DNA from: Rhodospirillales bacterium
GTDB lineage: Bacteria; Pseudomonadota; Alphaproteobacteria; Micavibrionales; Micavibrionaceae
DNA: 64,000 nt
Assembly: GCA_020638285.1 (NCBI GenBank)
Contig: JACKIV010000001.1
Coordinates: forward strand, 1 to 64,000
Direction: 5' to 3'
The notes below the pieces were generated by a model. That model did not search any database. It was not told where the DNA came from and saw nothing but the letters and a program-made list of their open reading frames with translations. Below are positions 51,554-60,165 of this stretch, piece by piece. Positions within the stretch are counted from its first letter, which is position 1. Each line of letters begins with the position of its first letter. The translations under genes and the position numbers were made by a program.

Positions 51554-54500
51554 GGGTCAGGCCGCCTCCTCGGATTCGCCCGGTGCGGCCCACTCCCGCA
51601 CGCGTGCCAGATGTTCATAGTCGTTGTATCGCGGGATGCGGTCCAGACGCGGCAGGCTGTAATACGGCGTGGCCGGGTCCATGAAGGTGGCCATCAGGGC
51701 TTCAAATCCTTCTCGGGCCTGCGTGGCCAAAGCTTCGATCGATGTACCTGTGTTTTCCGAAACACAGATGATCTCAATCGGCTCTGTCTCCCGGCCCGTG
51801 AGTTTCCAATAAGCCAGTTCCGTAACCGCGCCCGATATACCCTCGAATCCTCCCTGATGCACGAGGAGCGACTCAAGAGGAAGTTGGGACAGCGCCCCGT
51901 TTTTGATCTTGTTGGCAGACCACGCTCCACCCGATTTATAGTCAATCAGAATCAGTTTCCCCGCCCGCGTCCGGTCGATCCGGTCCGCGATGGCTGAAAG
52001 GGTCACGTCTCGGCCCAGAATCCGGAAAATGCTTTCGCCCCGGATTTCAGTGCGCAGCGGAGAAATGTCAGGGCGGCGCGTTCGTTCGGTGGTCACAAAA
52101 GACTCGGCTATTCGTTCCATACGCCGCATCCAGACGCTCCAGATGGCCGGGTCGGTGCTGCGTCGGTTCATTTCGTCTCGTGCGAAGGTCATGAATCGCT
52201 CAACGGCATCCGGGGGAAGGGCGCCCGGATGATCGCGCGTGAATCTGTCAAGAACGGCGTGCAGAATCATGCCCCGGTCGGCTTCATCCGGAATTTTGTC
52301 GATCGGATCCAGAGGCCGCAGGCGCAGGATGTAATTTGCATAAACCGAATAGGGGTCAAGCAGGAGCGTGTCTATTTTCGTAACGGAAATCCGGTGCGGC
52401 CGCTTCTCAACGGGGGGGCAGGGTGCGGGTCGACTCACGGGCCGGACAGAGTCTGGTCTGTCTGCTTTTTTCATCAAGGATTTATAACGGTTCGTCTGGA
52501 TGTGTTTCGGGTCATGACCCATTCCCTGCATCACGACATCAAGGCGCTGAAGCCACCGCGCAGGAACGGTCGGCGCGCCATCCATGCGCACAGAGCGGGT
52601 CAGGTGGACCGTCGGGGCACAAAATCCCTGAACGAAGTCATGTGCCGCCAGACCAATTGTGCGTTCTGGACTGGGCAGGCCAAAATTCGTGCGCATGGGC
52701 CGGGACATCCACGGATCATGACCCGGGTCACCGGGCCAGATTCCTTCGTTCAATCCGCCGAGAACCACGATATCCGCTCCGGCCATACGAGCCTCAATCT
52801 GCCCCAGAATCGCAAGGCGCGGATGTGTTCCCCACAGAGATCGGACCGTGATGCCTTGCATAAGAATTTCCAGAATCCCCAAATAGGCTTCCCCCGTGAC
52901 ATCAGGAAAAAGCCTGGCAGAGACCTGCAATTCGGACAGGAACGCAGCCGCTTGAGCGCCGGCCTCACCGGACCACAGGCGCTGCGACCCGCTTTCCTGC
53001 TCGGTTGCGCTCAGGGTTTCTGTCGTTACGAGATGCGTTTCAAGCCAGAGCGCGAAGGGATGCGTCGCGCCATCCACAAGGGTCAAAAGCGGGTCAAGAG
53101 CCGACTCAATTTGGGTCATGAGTCGCTCAACCCGGTCCAGAGCCCCGCAAAGTTTTGGAAACTCCGCCCGTTTCTGATCCAGACGTGCGCGCAATCCTGC
53201 ACATCCGGGCGCCGGGCGCAGGCCGCGTAAAAGAAGGCGATCCAGCGTTCTGACGCTGTGTCGGAAATCGGCCCCTTCCATTCCTGCGGCGCACAGATCG
53301 TGGCGAAGCAGGGCCAGAAGAGAAGCGGGGGCCAGATGAGTGAGGGCTGCATCCAGTGTCAGGCGCAGCATCGTGGCGGGCGAACTTCCTGCCAGCGGTT
53401 CTCCTGCGGAATCGTCCACAACGATCCCCCATCGGCGGCACAGAGCCGCCACCCGCCGCGCCAGAATCCGGTCCGGCGTGATAAGTGCCGCAGTGCGCCG
53501 CTGGTTTGGGTCATGACCCGGTCCATTCGGGCCATGCACGGGGTCCAATGCCTCACGAAAAATGGCGGCGATGACGGCGGCTTCTTCCTGAGGCGTATCG
53601 CAGTCGTGTCGGAAGACGGACTCCAGCGCCTTATGAACACCCGTCTTTTTCTGCGGGTCATGACCCAGGGTTTGCCAAAGCCCCGATGTTGCCGCCGGAC
53701 GCATGATTTCTGTGGCCAGATGCCGCCGGGCCGCCAGTGTTTCGTTTCCTGTCGGGTCATTTGCGCCATCCCACAGGGCCACGTCGGCCCGTTTGAGACT
53801 CATGCGGGTCAGCAAATCTTTCAGGGCTGCTTGCGGGTGGGTGTCGTCGAGCCCATCCCATGATGCTTCGTCCATATCCTGATCCAGACCGGGGAGAATC
53901 ACGCAGCCTTGCGGCAGGCGGGCGATTGTTTCCAGAAAAGCGCCCGTTGCCGGGATGGAGCCGGTTGACCCTGCGGCGATAATGGGGCCCATTGGTGGGT
54001 CATCGCGCCACAGGTGGGTCATCGCCCGGGTCAGGGCATCGCGCCGCGCGGCAGGATCCATGACATTTTCGGTGGACAGGATCGCGGGCCAGTGTTCGCT
54101 CAATATTTTCAGAAAATCGAGCGTGATCTGCCAGTGCGTTGCAAAATCTTCGCTCGCAAGACTCGAAAGGGTTTTGATATCAAGCCCTTCTGTCTGGATG
54201 CGATCCATCAGATCGCCGAGCGCGCCTGCGAGTGCAACGGCCTGCTCTGTGCTTTTGGCCAGACCATCGGGCTGGGCCAGAATGACCCGCGTCAACAAAA
54301 TCTGGCGCCGCAGCGGGGAAAGCCCTGCAGGAAGTTCAAAAGTGGCTTGTGTGGCAAGCTGGATGGCAATTTCATCCGCGTCAATATCGCCAATGGGCTG
54401 AAGGCGTGGCAGAAGGAGCGGCGCCCCTCCGGTGTGGCGCAAAAATGCATCGCGGACGATCCGGCAGGCCCGGCGTGTGGGAAGGAGAATCCGGCACGCG

Positions 54501-54624
54501 GAAAGGCTCTCCGGTGACGCGCCATGACGCGTCATGACCCCGCGCACCAGAGCCAGAGCAAAGGGGACTCCCGAGGGAATTGTGTAAACGCAGGGGTTAA
54601 CCCGCAGAGTCTGATGGGTCATGG
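50811..54624. repeat. iterated palindrome GGGTCATGACCC within addA/addB
   Basis: The perfect 12-mer occurs at 52509-52520, 53508-53519 and 53655-53666. One-mismatch copies are at 50811-50822, 51213-51224, 52713-52724 and 54529-54540, and single GGGTCAT halves (or complement) at 51535, 51547, 53113, 53754, 53998, 54016, 54282 and 54615. The sites fall in different codon frames, so the repetition acts on DNA rather than protein. Elsewhere in the window only a few half-sites were found by eye. Confidence 0.65.
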
Positions 54625-54646
54625 GCAGGTTCGCGGGCCGGTTCAT
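51557..54646 (-). CDS. addB: double-strand break repair protein AddB
   Basis: AddB (1029 aa), the non-motor partner of AddA, has a helicase-like fold and a C-terminal nuclease. The nuclease shows KLILIDYKSGGAW; the N-terminal part contains YTIPSGVPFALALVRG, and ILPTRRACRIVRDAFL and RLQPIGDIDAD are typical. The ATG at 54646 overlaps the upstream stop by four bases; an ATG at 54622 is the alternative. It carries four GHDP tetrapeptides encoded by one DNA palindrome, an oddity treated separately. Confidence 0.95.
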   Translation of the reverse strand: MNRPANLPMTHQTLRVNPCVYTIPSGVPFALALVRGVMTRHGASPESLSACRILLPTRRACRIVRDAFLRHTGGAPLLLPRLQPIGDIDADEIAIQLATQATFELPAGLSPLRRQILLTRVILAQPDGLAKSTEQAVALAGALGDLMDRIQTEGLDIKTLSSLASEDFATHWQITLDFLKILSEHWPAILSTENVMDPAARRDALTRAMTHLWRDDPPMGPIIAAGSTGSIPATGAFLETIARLPQGCVILPGLDQDMDEASWDGLDDTHPQAALKDLLTRMSLKRADVALWDGANDPTGNETLAARRHLATEIMRPAATSGLWQTLGHDPQKKTGVHKALESVFRHDCDTPQEEAAVIAAIFREALDPVHGPNGPGHDPNQRRTAALITPDRILARRVAALCRRWGIVVDDSAGEPLAGSSPATMLRLTLDAALTHLAPASLLALLRHDLCAAGMEGADFRHSVRTLDRLLLRGLRPAPGCAGLRARLDQKRAEFPKLCGALDRVERLMTQIESALDPLLTLVDGATHPFALWLETHLVTTETLSATEQESGSQRLWSGEAGAQAAAFLSELQVSARLFPDVTGEAYLGILEILMQGITVRSLWGTHPRLAILGQIEARMAGADIVVLGGLNEGIWPGDPGHDPWMSRPMRTNFGLPSPERTIGLAAHDFVQGFCAPTVHLTRSVRMDGAPTVPARWLQRLDVVMQGMGHDPKHIQTNRYKSLMKKADRPDSVRPVSRPAPCPPVEKRPHRISVTKIDTLLLDPYSVYANYILRLRPLDPIDKIPDEADRGMILHAVLDRFTRDHPGALPPDAVERFMTFARDEMNRRSTDPAIWSVWMRRMERIAESFVTTERTRRPDISPLRTEIRGESIFRILGRDVTLSAIADRIDRTRAGKLILIDYKSGGAWSANKIKNGALSQLPLESLLVHQGGFEGISGAVTELAYWKLTGRETEPIEIICVSENTGTSIEALATQAREGFEALMATFMDPATPYYSLPRLDRIPRYNDYEHLARVREWAAPGESEEAA

Positions 54647-55377
54647 GGAACGTCCTGCGCCGTTGTGGTCACGGATCGAAATGCCGCATCGGTGCGCGCC
54701 AGATCGCCCGGTGTGCTGATGTGATGCCATAACCCATCGTGGATCAGGCCATACAAACGGCCATTTTCCTGCGCCCGGTCCATGAGAGTCAGAAATGAAA
54801 ATGCGCCTTCGGGCGAGCCTTCAAAAACGCGCGGGTGCGCGATCCGGATACCGGCAAACATGAGGGCTCCTGTTTTGTCAGAAGACCGCCGCGCCTGTCC
54901 GTCATCCAACAGGTCATAATCGCCTGATCCGTCCGGAATCCGTGCCGCAGGATGGAGGAGGAGCAAAATATCCATTCGCACCGGATCCCATGTCCCTGCC
55001 AGACGTTCTAAAGCAGAAACATCGGGGCCGTCCTGCCACAGCGCATCGCCATTGAGGATATAAAATGGGGTATTCTGGAAAAAATCAAGCGTTTTTCGTA
55101 CTCCGCCCCCTGTATCAAGAAGGCTTTTTTCCCATGATAATATGATTTTTGGCTTCTTTCGGCTTTTCAGGTGAGAGTCCAGAACTTCACCTTTATAATT
55201 CAGGTTGACCACAACATCTTGCACCCCGGCAGCGTCCAGCGCATCCAGTGCGTAATCAATAATCGGTTTTCCGGCGATGCGGACCATGGGTTTGGGAATC
55301 CGGTCCGTGAAAGGGCGCAGTCGCGTTCCCCTTCCTGCGGCCAGGATAAAGGCGCGTTCAACAGGGCCTTTCTTCAT
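54643..55377 (-). CDS. nucleotidyltransferase, MurU-like
   Basis: This 244-residue NTP-transferase has the LAAGRGTRLRPFTDRIPKPMV start, DVVVNLNYKGE and ILNGDALW of the sugar-phosphate nucleotidyltransferases. In alphaproteobacteria the gene between tsaE and addB is the MurNAc-1-P uridylyltransferase MurU of cell-wall recycling; usually an APH-type kinase (AmgK) gene separates it from tsaE. Here it overlaps tsaE directly by four bases and the kinase is missing. The ATG at 55377 is set by that overlap. The substrate is inferred from synteny. Confidence 0.85.
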   Translation of the reverse strand: MKKGPVERAFILAAGRGTRLRPFTDRIPKPMVRIAGKPIIDYALDALDAAGVQDVVVNLNYKGEVLDSHLKSRKKPKIILSWEKSLLDTGGGVRKTLDFFQNTPFYILNGDALWQDGPDVSALERLAGTWDPVRMDILLLLHPAARIPDGSGDYDLLDDGQARRSSDKTGALMFAGIRIAHPRVFEGSPEGAFSFLTLMDRAQENGRLYGLIHDGLWHHISTPGDLARTDAAFRSVTTTAQDVP

Positions 55378-55802
55378 GATAAAAGACTCTCCGGTCCGTC
55401 CACGAAACGGTGTCCATCTTTTGTGCCAAAGGACAGGCGCAAAGCGTTGGCGGGCACGAAAAGACCCATTTTTTCGGGCCATTCGACCAAAGCGATGCCG
55501 CCATTTTCCCGCGCGGCATCCCATCCGATTTCACAGATTTCCTCTGGTCCTTCGATTCGGTACAGATCAAAATGCCATACGATTCCGCGCGGTGTGTTGT
55601 ACGATTGCACGAGCGTATAGGTGGGGCTTGGTACGGTCAAGGCCGGATCGCCGCTCAGGGATCGGATAATGCCCCGTGCAAAAACGGTTTTTCCTGTCCC
55701 CAGATCTCCGGACAGGAGCAGGACATCTCCCTTCTGAATCCGCCCGGCCACCCGCCCGGCCAGAGCCGTTGTTTCTTCTTCGTTGTGCGTGAAAACCATC
55801 AT
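55374..55802 (-). CDS. tsaE: tRNA threonylcarbamoyladenosine biosynthesis protein TsaE
   Basis: TsaE (142 aa) is the ATPase that supports TsaBD in making t6A37 in tRNAs. The P-loop LLLSGDLGTGKTVFARG, the Thr of VPSPTYTLVQSY and the HFDLYRIEGPEE segment are all in place. Length is typical. It is the first gene of the tsaE-murU-addB-addA run, all coupled by overlaps. A tandem ATG at 55802/55799 leaves one residue of doubt. Confidence 0.95.
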   Translation of the reverse strand: MMVFTHNEEETTALAGRVAGRIQKGDVLLLSGDLGTGKTVFARGIIRSLSGDPALTVPSPTYTLVQSYNTPRGIVWHFDLYRIEGPEEICEIGWDAARENGGIALVEWPEKMGLFVPANALRLSFGTKDGHRFVDGPESLLS

Positions 55803-55905
55803 GAGGTTTGTTTTACCCTGAAACAGGCTGGAAAGACCACGGAAAGTTTTTTCTTTGTCTTTGATTTGAGTCTATCCTTTTGGATGCAGGGAGGGAAGGG
55901 GCTTC

Positions 55906-56739
55906 ATGACAATTCCGGTCAGCGTCATCGTAACGACAAAAAACGAAGCGGCGGCGATTGGTGCGTGTCTATGTGCCCTGGCGGGGTTCGATGAGATCGT
56001 GGTTGTAGACTCGTTCAGTGCGGATGAGACGGCCGTTATTTCCGAAAGACAGGGCGCGCTCGTGGTTCCGTTTGCATGGAACGGGCGTTATCCCAAGAAA
56101 CGACAATGGTGTCTGGATACTTTAACCCTCCGCCATGATTGGGTTTTCTTTGTGGATGCGGATGAGGTCATCACTCCGGATTTGCGCGCCGAGATAGCGG
56201 TTTTGTTTGAGAACGGCTCGCCGTCCCATGTCGGCTACTTTGTCACGGGGCTTTATGTATGGAAAGAGAAAATTCTGCGTTATGGCCTGCATAATGCAAA
56301 AATCGCTCTGCTGGATCGTCGACAGATGGCCTTTCCGGTTGTGGACGATCTGGACATCCCCGGCATGGGCGAGATGGAAGGTCATTACCAGCCTGTTCCA
56401 AAAACCCCGATCGGAACCATCGGACGGCTGCGCGCGCCGATCCTTCACCGGGCCTGCGTGGACCGCAAGGCGTGGATTGCCCGGCACGAACGCTATGCAC
56501 GATGGGAGGCGGGCATGAATCATCGTCGGACATGGCCGAAAGATCCGGTTCCGGTGCGGAATGGCCTGAAGACAATATTTCGGAAACTTCCGGGGCGCGG
56601 CGTGGTGTCTTTTATCCATGGATATGTGTGGAAGAGAGGGTTTGTGGATGGATGGGCCGGTTTTGATTTTGCCTGTGCCCGTGCCGGATATTATCGGGCC
56701 ATTGCCCGCGAGGAGCGCCGCGCCCGAAAAGCCCAGTAA
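55906..56739 (+). CDS. family 2 glycosyltransferase, LPS core type
   Basis: This 277-residue GT2 enzyme has the WaaE/KdtX-like layout: VSVIVTTKNEAAAIGACL, VVVDSFSADET, KKRQWCLDTL and VFFVDADEVI (the DxD motif), then ILHRACVDRKAWIARHERYARWEA. These glucosyl- or heptosyl-core transferases act at the cytoplasmic face on lipopolysaccharide core. GGGAGGG precedes the ATG at 55906. It is convergent with the next GT2 gene, overlapping it by 49 bases. Confidence 0.87.
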   Translation: MTIPVSVIVTTKNEAAAIGACLCALAGFDEIVVVDSFSADETAVISERQGALVVPFAWNGRYPKKRQWCLDTLTLRHDWVFFVDADEVITPDLRAEIAVLFENGSPSHVGYFVTGLYVWKEKILRYGLHNAKIALLDRRQMAFPVVDDLDIPGMGEMEGHYQPVPKTPIGTIGRLRAPILHRACVDRKAWIARHERYARWEAGMNHRRTWPKDPVPVRNGLKTIFRKLPGRGVVSFIHGYVWKRGFVDGWAGFDFACARAGYYRAIAREERRARKAQ

Positions 56740-57509
56740 AGACCCGGCGCAGCGGATTTGAGAAGGCTGGCCGCCAGTTGAGTTCCGTAAATCAATCTGT
56801 TGGCGAGGGGAGAAACGAGCCCCAAGGCGGCGCGGCTGTGAAATTGCTCCCGCCGGCCGACGTGAAGCGCCCGTTGAGACAAGCCTCCACGCTCAAACAA
56901 ACAGATCGGGCGGGGAACATAAAGGACAGGCCCTCCCCGCATCAGGAGTCGCGCCGTGAGGTCGTAATCCGAAGCAATGTGATAGCTCAGATTGTATCGA
57001 GTGCTTTTCAGCGCCCTTGAATGGTAAAAAATCGCCTGGTGGTGTGTAAAAAGCCCGCGTGCAAGAGTCCGGTGAGATCGTGCGGGCTTCAAAGAGGGGG
57101 GAAGGTCCGGTTTTTCCCGCTCCTCCAGCGCATCGCCGTAGATTATGTCGAAAGGAGTCTTTCCCGCCGCTTCGCGGATGGTTTTCAGAACATCCGGTCC
57201 GGCGAGTTGATCTCCGGCATTCAGGAACAGGACATAATCCCCGCACGCGCGGCCTATCCCCTTGTTCATGGCGTCGTAAATGCCCCGGTCTGGTTCGGAC
57301 AGGAATGTGCAGGGAAAATGGCTGCGCCTGCTCTTTGCAACATCCTCAAGAAAATCAAGCGTTCCGTCCGTCGATGCGCCATCGACTACGATCCATTGAA
57401 AGTTCTGGTCCGTTTGCACCTGAACCGATCCAAGTGTTTTCTGCAATCCGGGAAGATTGTTTCGTGTGACCGTGACAAGGGAGAAGAATGGCGCTATTTT
57501 TGAGGACAT
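56691..57509 (-). CDS. family 2 glycosyltransferase
   Basis: This 272-residue GT2 enzyme has FFSLVTVTRNNLPGLQKTL, WIVVDGASTDGTLDFL, SEPDRGIYDAMNKGI and FLNAGDQL, resembling colanic-acid/O-antigen glycosyltransferases (WcaE-like). No membrane helix. The ATG at 57509 lies inside the end of the upstream TPR gene (16-base overlap), so the two are one operon. Its 3' end overlaps the convergent GT2 gene by 49 bases. The acceptor is unknown. Confidence 0.86.
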   Translation of the reverse strand: MSSKIAPFFSLVTVTRNNLPGLQKTLGSVQVQTDQNFQWIVVDGASTDGTLDFLEDVAKSRRSHFPCTFLSEPDRGIYDAMNKGIGRACGDYVLFLNAGDQLAGPDVLKTIREAAGKTPFDIIYGDALEEREKPDLPPSLKPARSHRTLARGLFTHHQAIFYHSRALKSTRYNLSYHIASDYDLTARLLMRGGPVLYVPRPICLFERGGLSQRALHVGRREQFHSRAALGLVSPLANRLIYGTQLAASLLKSAAPGLYWAFRARRSSRAMAR

Positions 57510-59101
57510 AATCCGGCAGATCTCATTCTTTTTCCAACCGTCCGGGCCCAATTCAGGCTATGGGGTGCGCAGGCCTTATCCTTGCTCAGGCGAGTGCAAG
57601 CATGGAGAAGTGCCGCCGCGCTTTTCAAGGCATTGCAATCTTTCCGGGTTTCTTCGTTCAGGCCCAGTATATAAATCGCGGAAGCGTTTTCCGGGTCGCT
57701 CAGCAGGGCCTGCATCAGGTAGGGTGCGGCTTCCTCTGGGCGTCCCTTTATGGCATCAAGCAGATGCCCCAGATGCATGTTCGCAAAATAATGCTCGGGA
57801 TCGTAGATCAAAGAGTTTTTATAATCCGCGATGGCCGCATCAAAATTCCGCATGTTTTCATGTATTTCTCCACGGAGTCTAAGAGAATCCGGGGCCATGG
57901 CATCAAGGAAGACAGCGACATCGGCGTAAATGAGCGCTTTCTCGGGCTCTCCCATGACCAGAAATCCACGAGAAACTCCGCGAAGGGCTTTAACATCAAA
58001 AGGTTCAAGAGCAAGAGCTTTTTTGTAATACGGAAAGGAGCTTTTCCATGTTTTTTCCTTTCCTGCGAGATATCGGTACTGAGCGAACGGCCCCATGTGT
58101 TCAAACATCAGCTTGTAGAAAACGTCTGCCGCCGTTTCGTCTTTTTCAATTTGTGCGGCATGATCCCCCTTGTATTTGTAATAGTTTACCTTAAGTCCAC
58201 GCAGATCATCCGGGTTTTTCAAAGTCCGGGATGCCCCAGCCAGAACCTTGTCCATTTCCTCCAGACTTCCGCCCCATTTGGGCTGCGCCTCATGAAGCAG
58301 GGTATGCCACAAATTGATACTGTCCGGGTTATTCTGAAGTCCCTTTGCAAAAAGAGCATGGACAAACCCTTGATCGGAAGTGTTCCCGGCAGCATACATC
58401 ATTCCTGTATAGGCAAAGGATATGCGTGGGTTGAGGTCTATGGCCTGGGCGTAGTCCTGCTGGGCCATGGTCAGGAGGTAGTTCATTTTTCGGAAGTTAC
58501 TTTCCGGAGTATCCCTTGCCCACTTCCCTCCTCGTGCATATTCGGCCAAGGACCGTCTGTGCCTTGCCCGCGCCAGCCAGGAAAAGGGCGTATCGGGATA
58601 AAGGCCTATCCATTCGCTTAACAAGGAATCAATACGGGGGTCCGAGTTGGTAAAAATTTGATGTGCATGGTCTATCTCATGGTCTGTTATACGCCCATCT
58701 TCGTATGCTTTCTGGCAATCGACGAAGGCTAACTCAAGGAAAGAGAACTTCCTGTCATAGATTGATTGAACCATTCCGGGTAAGTCAATGTGGGGTAATG
58801 GGGTCCCCTCTCCGGGGGCGCGAGCGAGCGCTTTCTTGCAGTAGACGTCGAATGGCTGGATATCGATTTGGGATTCTCCCGTGGTATAGGTCGATGCTTC
58901 TACTGGGTCTTTAATTTCTGCCTTGGCAGAGTGAGCAGAGGACGCGGGGCGATCGGAACGAAACGCGGAGGACAGGACAAAAACGCCGATCCAGAGGAAA
59001 AGGCTCATCGCCAGAAAAGCAAGGAAGAGTCCAGCCGGATTAACCCCTGCACCGATCACGGGCTTGTCTGAAAGCTTCTTTTTCTGCATGCCCGGCGTCA
59101 T
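57494..59101 (-). CDS. DUF4034/TPR membrane-anchored protein
   Basis: This 535-residue protein has one membrane helix near the start (GLFLAFLAMSLFLWIGVFVL, residues 24-43) and then a large periplasmic part. The region about 155-330 fits DUF4034 (LLSEWIGLYPDTPFSWLARA, AQAIDLNPRISFAYTGM, PKWGGSLEEMDKVLAGA). The C-terminal half has TPR helices (YYKKALALEPFDVKALRG). Two ATGs, 59101 and 59089, are possible. It shares an operon with the GT2 gene, suggesting a role in envelope polysaccharide assembly. Confidence 0.75.
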   Translation of the reverse strand: MTPGMQKKKLSDKPVIGAGVNPAGLFLAFLAMSLFLWIGVFVLSSAFRSDRPASSAHSAKAEIKDPVEASTYTTGESQIDIQPFDVYCKKALARAPGEGTPLPHIDLPGMVQSIYDRKFSFLELAFVDCQKAYEDGRITDHEIDHAHQIFTNSDPRIDSLLSEWIGLYPDTPFSWLARARHRRSLAEYARGGKWARDTPESNFRKMNYLLTMAQQDYAQAIDLNPRISFAYTGMMYAAGNTSDQGFVHALFAKGLQNNPDSINLWHTLLHEAQPKWGGSLEEMDKVLAGASRTLKNPDDLRGLKVNYYKYKGDHAAQIEKDETAADVFYKLMFEHMGPFAQYRYLAGKEKTWKSSFPYYKKALALEPFDVKALRGVSRGFLVMGEPEKALIYADVAVFLDAMAPDSLRLRGEIHENMRNFDAAIADYKNSLIYDPEHYFANMHLGHLLDAIKGRPEEAAPYLMQALLSDPENASAIYILGLNEETRKDCNALKSAAALLHACTRLSKDKACAPHSLNWARTVGKRMRSAGLCPQK

Positions 59102-59136
59102 CCTGTGAGCACAATTTTCGAAAATCTTCGAGAATT

Positions 59137-59895
59137 CTACATCGAAAACCCTTCGCCGAGGTAAATGCGGCGGACGTCTTCGTGGGCGACGATGGCATCG
59201 GGCGGACCTTCCATAAGAACGTGGCCATCATGCAGAATATAGGCACGATCCACAATGCTCAAGGTATCGCGCACATTATGGTCGGTAATCAGAACGCCGA
59301 TCCCCCGGTCTTTGAGGTGGGCGATCAGGTCGCGGATTTCCGAAACGGCAATCGGGTCGATTCCGGCCAGAGGCTCGTCCAGTAAAATAAAACGCGGGCG
59401 AGAGGCCAGCGCGCGCGCGATTTCCACCCGCCGCCGCTCTCCGCCCGACAGGGCCGGAGCCGGGGTCCGGCGCAAATGCGCGATCGAAAACTCTGCCAGA
59501 AGAGCTTCGAGCAGATGATCCTGCTCTTCTCGTGTAATATCCTGCGCTTCCAGAACCGCGCGGATGTTGTTTTCAACGTCCAGTCCCCGAAAAATCGACG
59601 ATTCCTGAGGCAGATAGCCAACGCCCAGCCGTGCCCGGCGGTACATGGGCAAAGCCGTCACGTCGCGCCCGTCAATGAGGATCTGGCCTGAATCCGGGCG
59701 GATGAGGCCCGTCATAATATAGAAACACGTGGTTTTGCCGGCCCCGTTAGGTCCCAGCAAAGCCACCGCTTCGCCGGGGGCCAGCCCTACCGTCACATCG
59801 CGCAAAACGGGCCGCTTTCGGAAACTCTTCCCGATCCGCAAGGCTACAAGCCCTCGGGGAACGGGTCGCAAACGCGTGAGGTTCTCTTTTCCCAT
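59137..59895 (-). CDS. lptB: LPS export ABC transporter ATP-binding protein
   Basis: LptB (252 aa) powers LptFG to move lipopolysaccharide from the inner to the outer membrane. Walker A ALLGPNGAGKTTCFYIMTGL, the Q-loop GVGYLPQESSIFRGL, signature ALSGGERRRVEIARAL and Walker B FILLDEPLAGIDP are typical of LptB rather than Liv ATPases. The ATG at 59895 is chosen over a TTG at 59904. lptA and lptC, usually just before it, are missing; the upstream gene is divergent. Confidence 0.94.
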   Translation of the reverse strand: MGKENLTRLRPVPRGLVALRIGKSFRKRPVLRDVTVGLAPGEAVALLGPNGAGKTTCFYIMTGLIRPDSGQILIDGRDVTALPMYRRARLGVGYLPQESSIFRGLDVENNIRAVLEAQDITREEQDHLLEALLAEFSIAHLRRTPAPALSGGERRRVEIARALASRPRFILLDEPLAGIDPIAVSEIRDLIAHLKDRGIGVLITDHNVRDTLSIVDRAYILHDGHVLMEGPPDAIVAHEDVRRIYLGEGFSM

Positions 59896-60165
59896 GAAAG
59901 ACAAAACCTATTATGGCAAGCCCGTAACAAGAGAACCTGCGGATTGTCCAGTGTCCCCAATCCTTCCGGAATCAGACGAAAGGCGAGGGGTTTGATCCTG
60001 CCCTGAAACGCCCTCGGAAATCAATGGATTCCTGCTTTTTTGACAGAAGGACCCGCGCGGGATTTTCATTTAACATATTAATATCTTTCACATTTCCCTA
60101 AACTTTCCCTGTCAGGATAACCGGAGGGGAAGGGCCAGACCGCCGGTTCCCGCTTGAGGAGTCGC

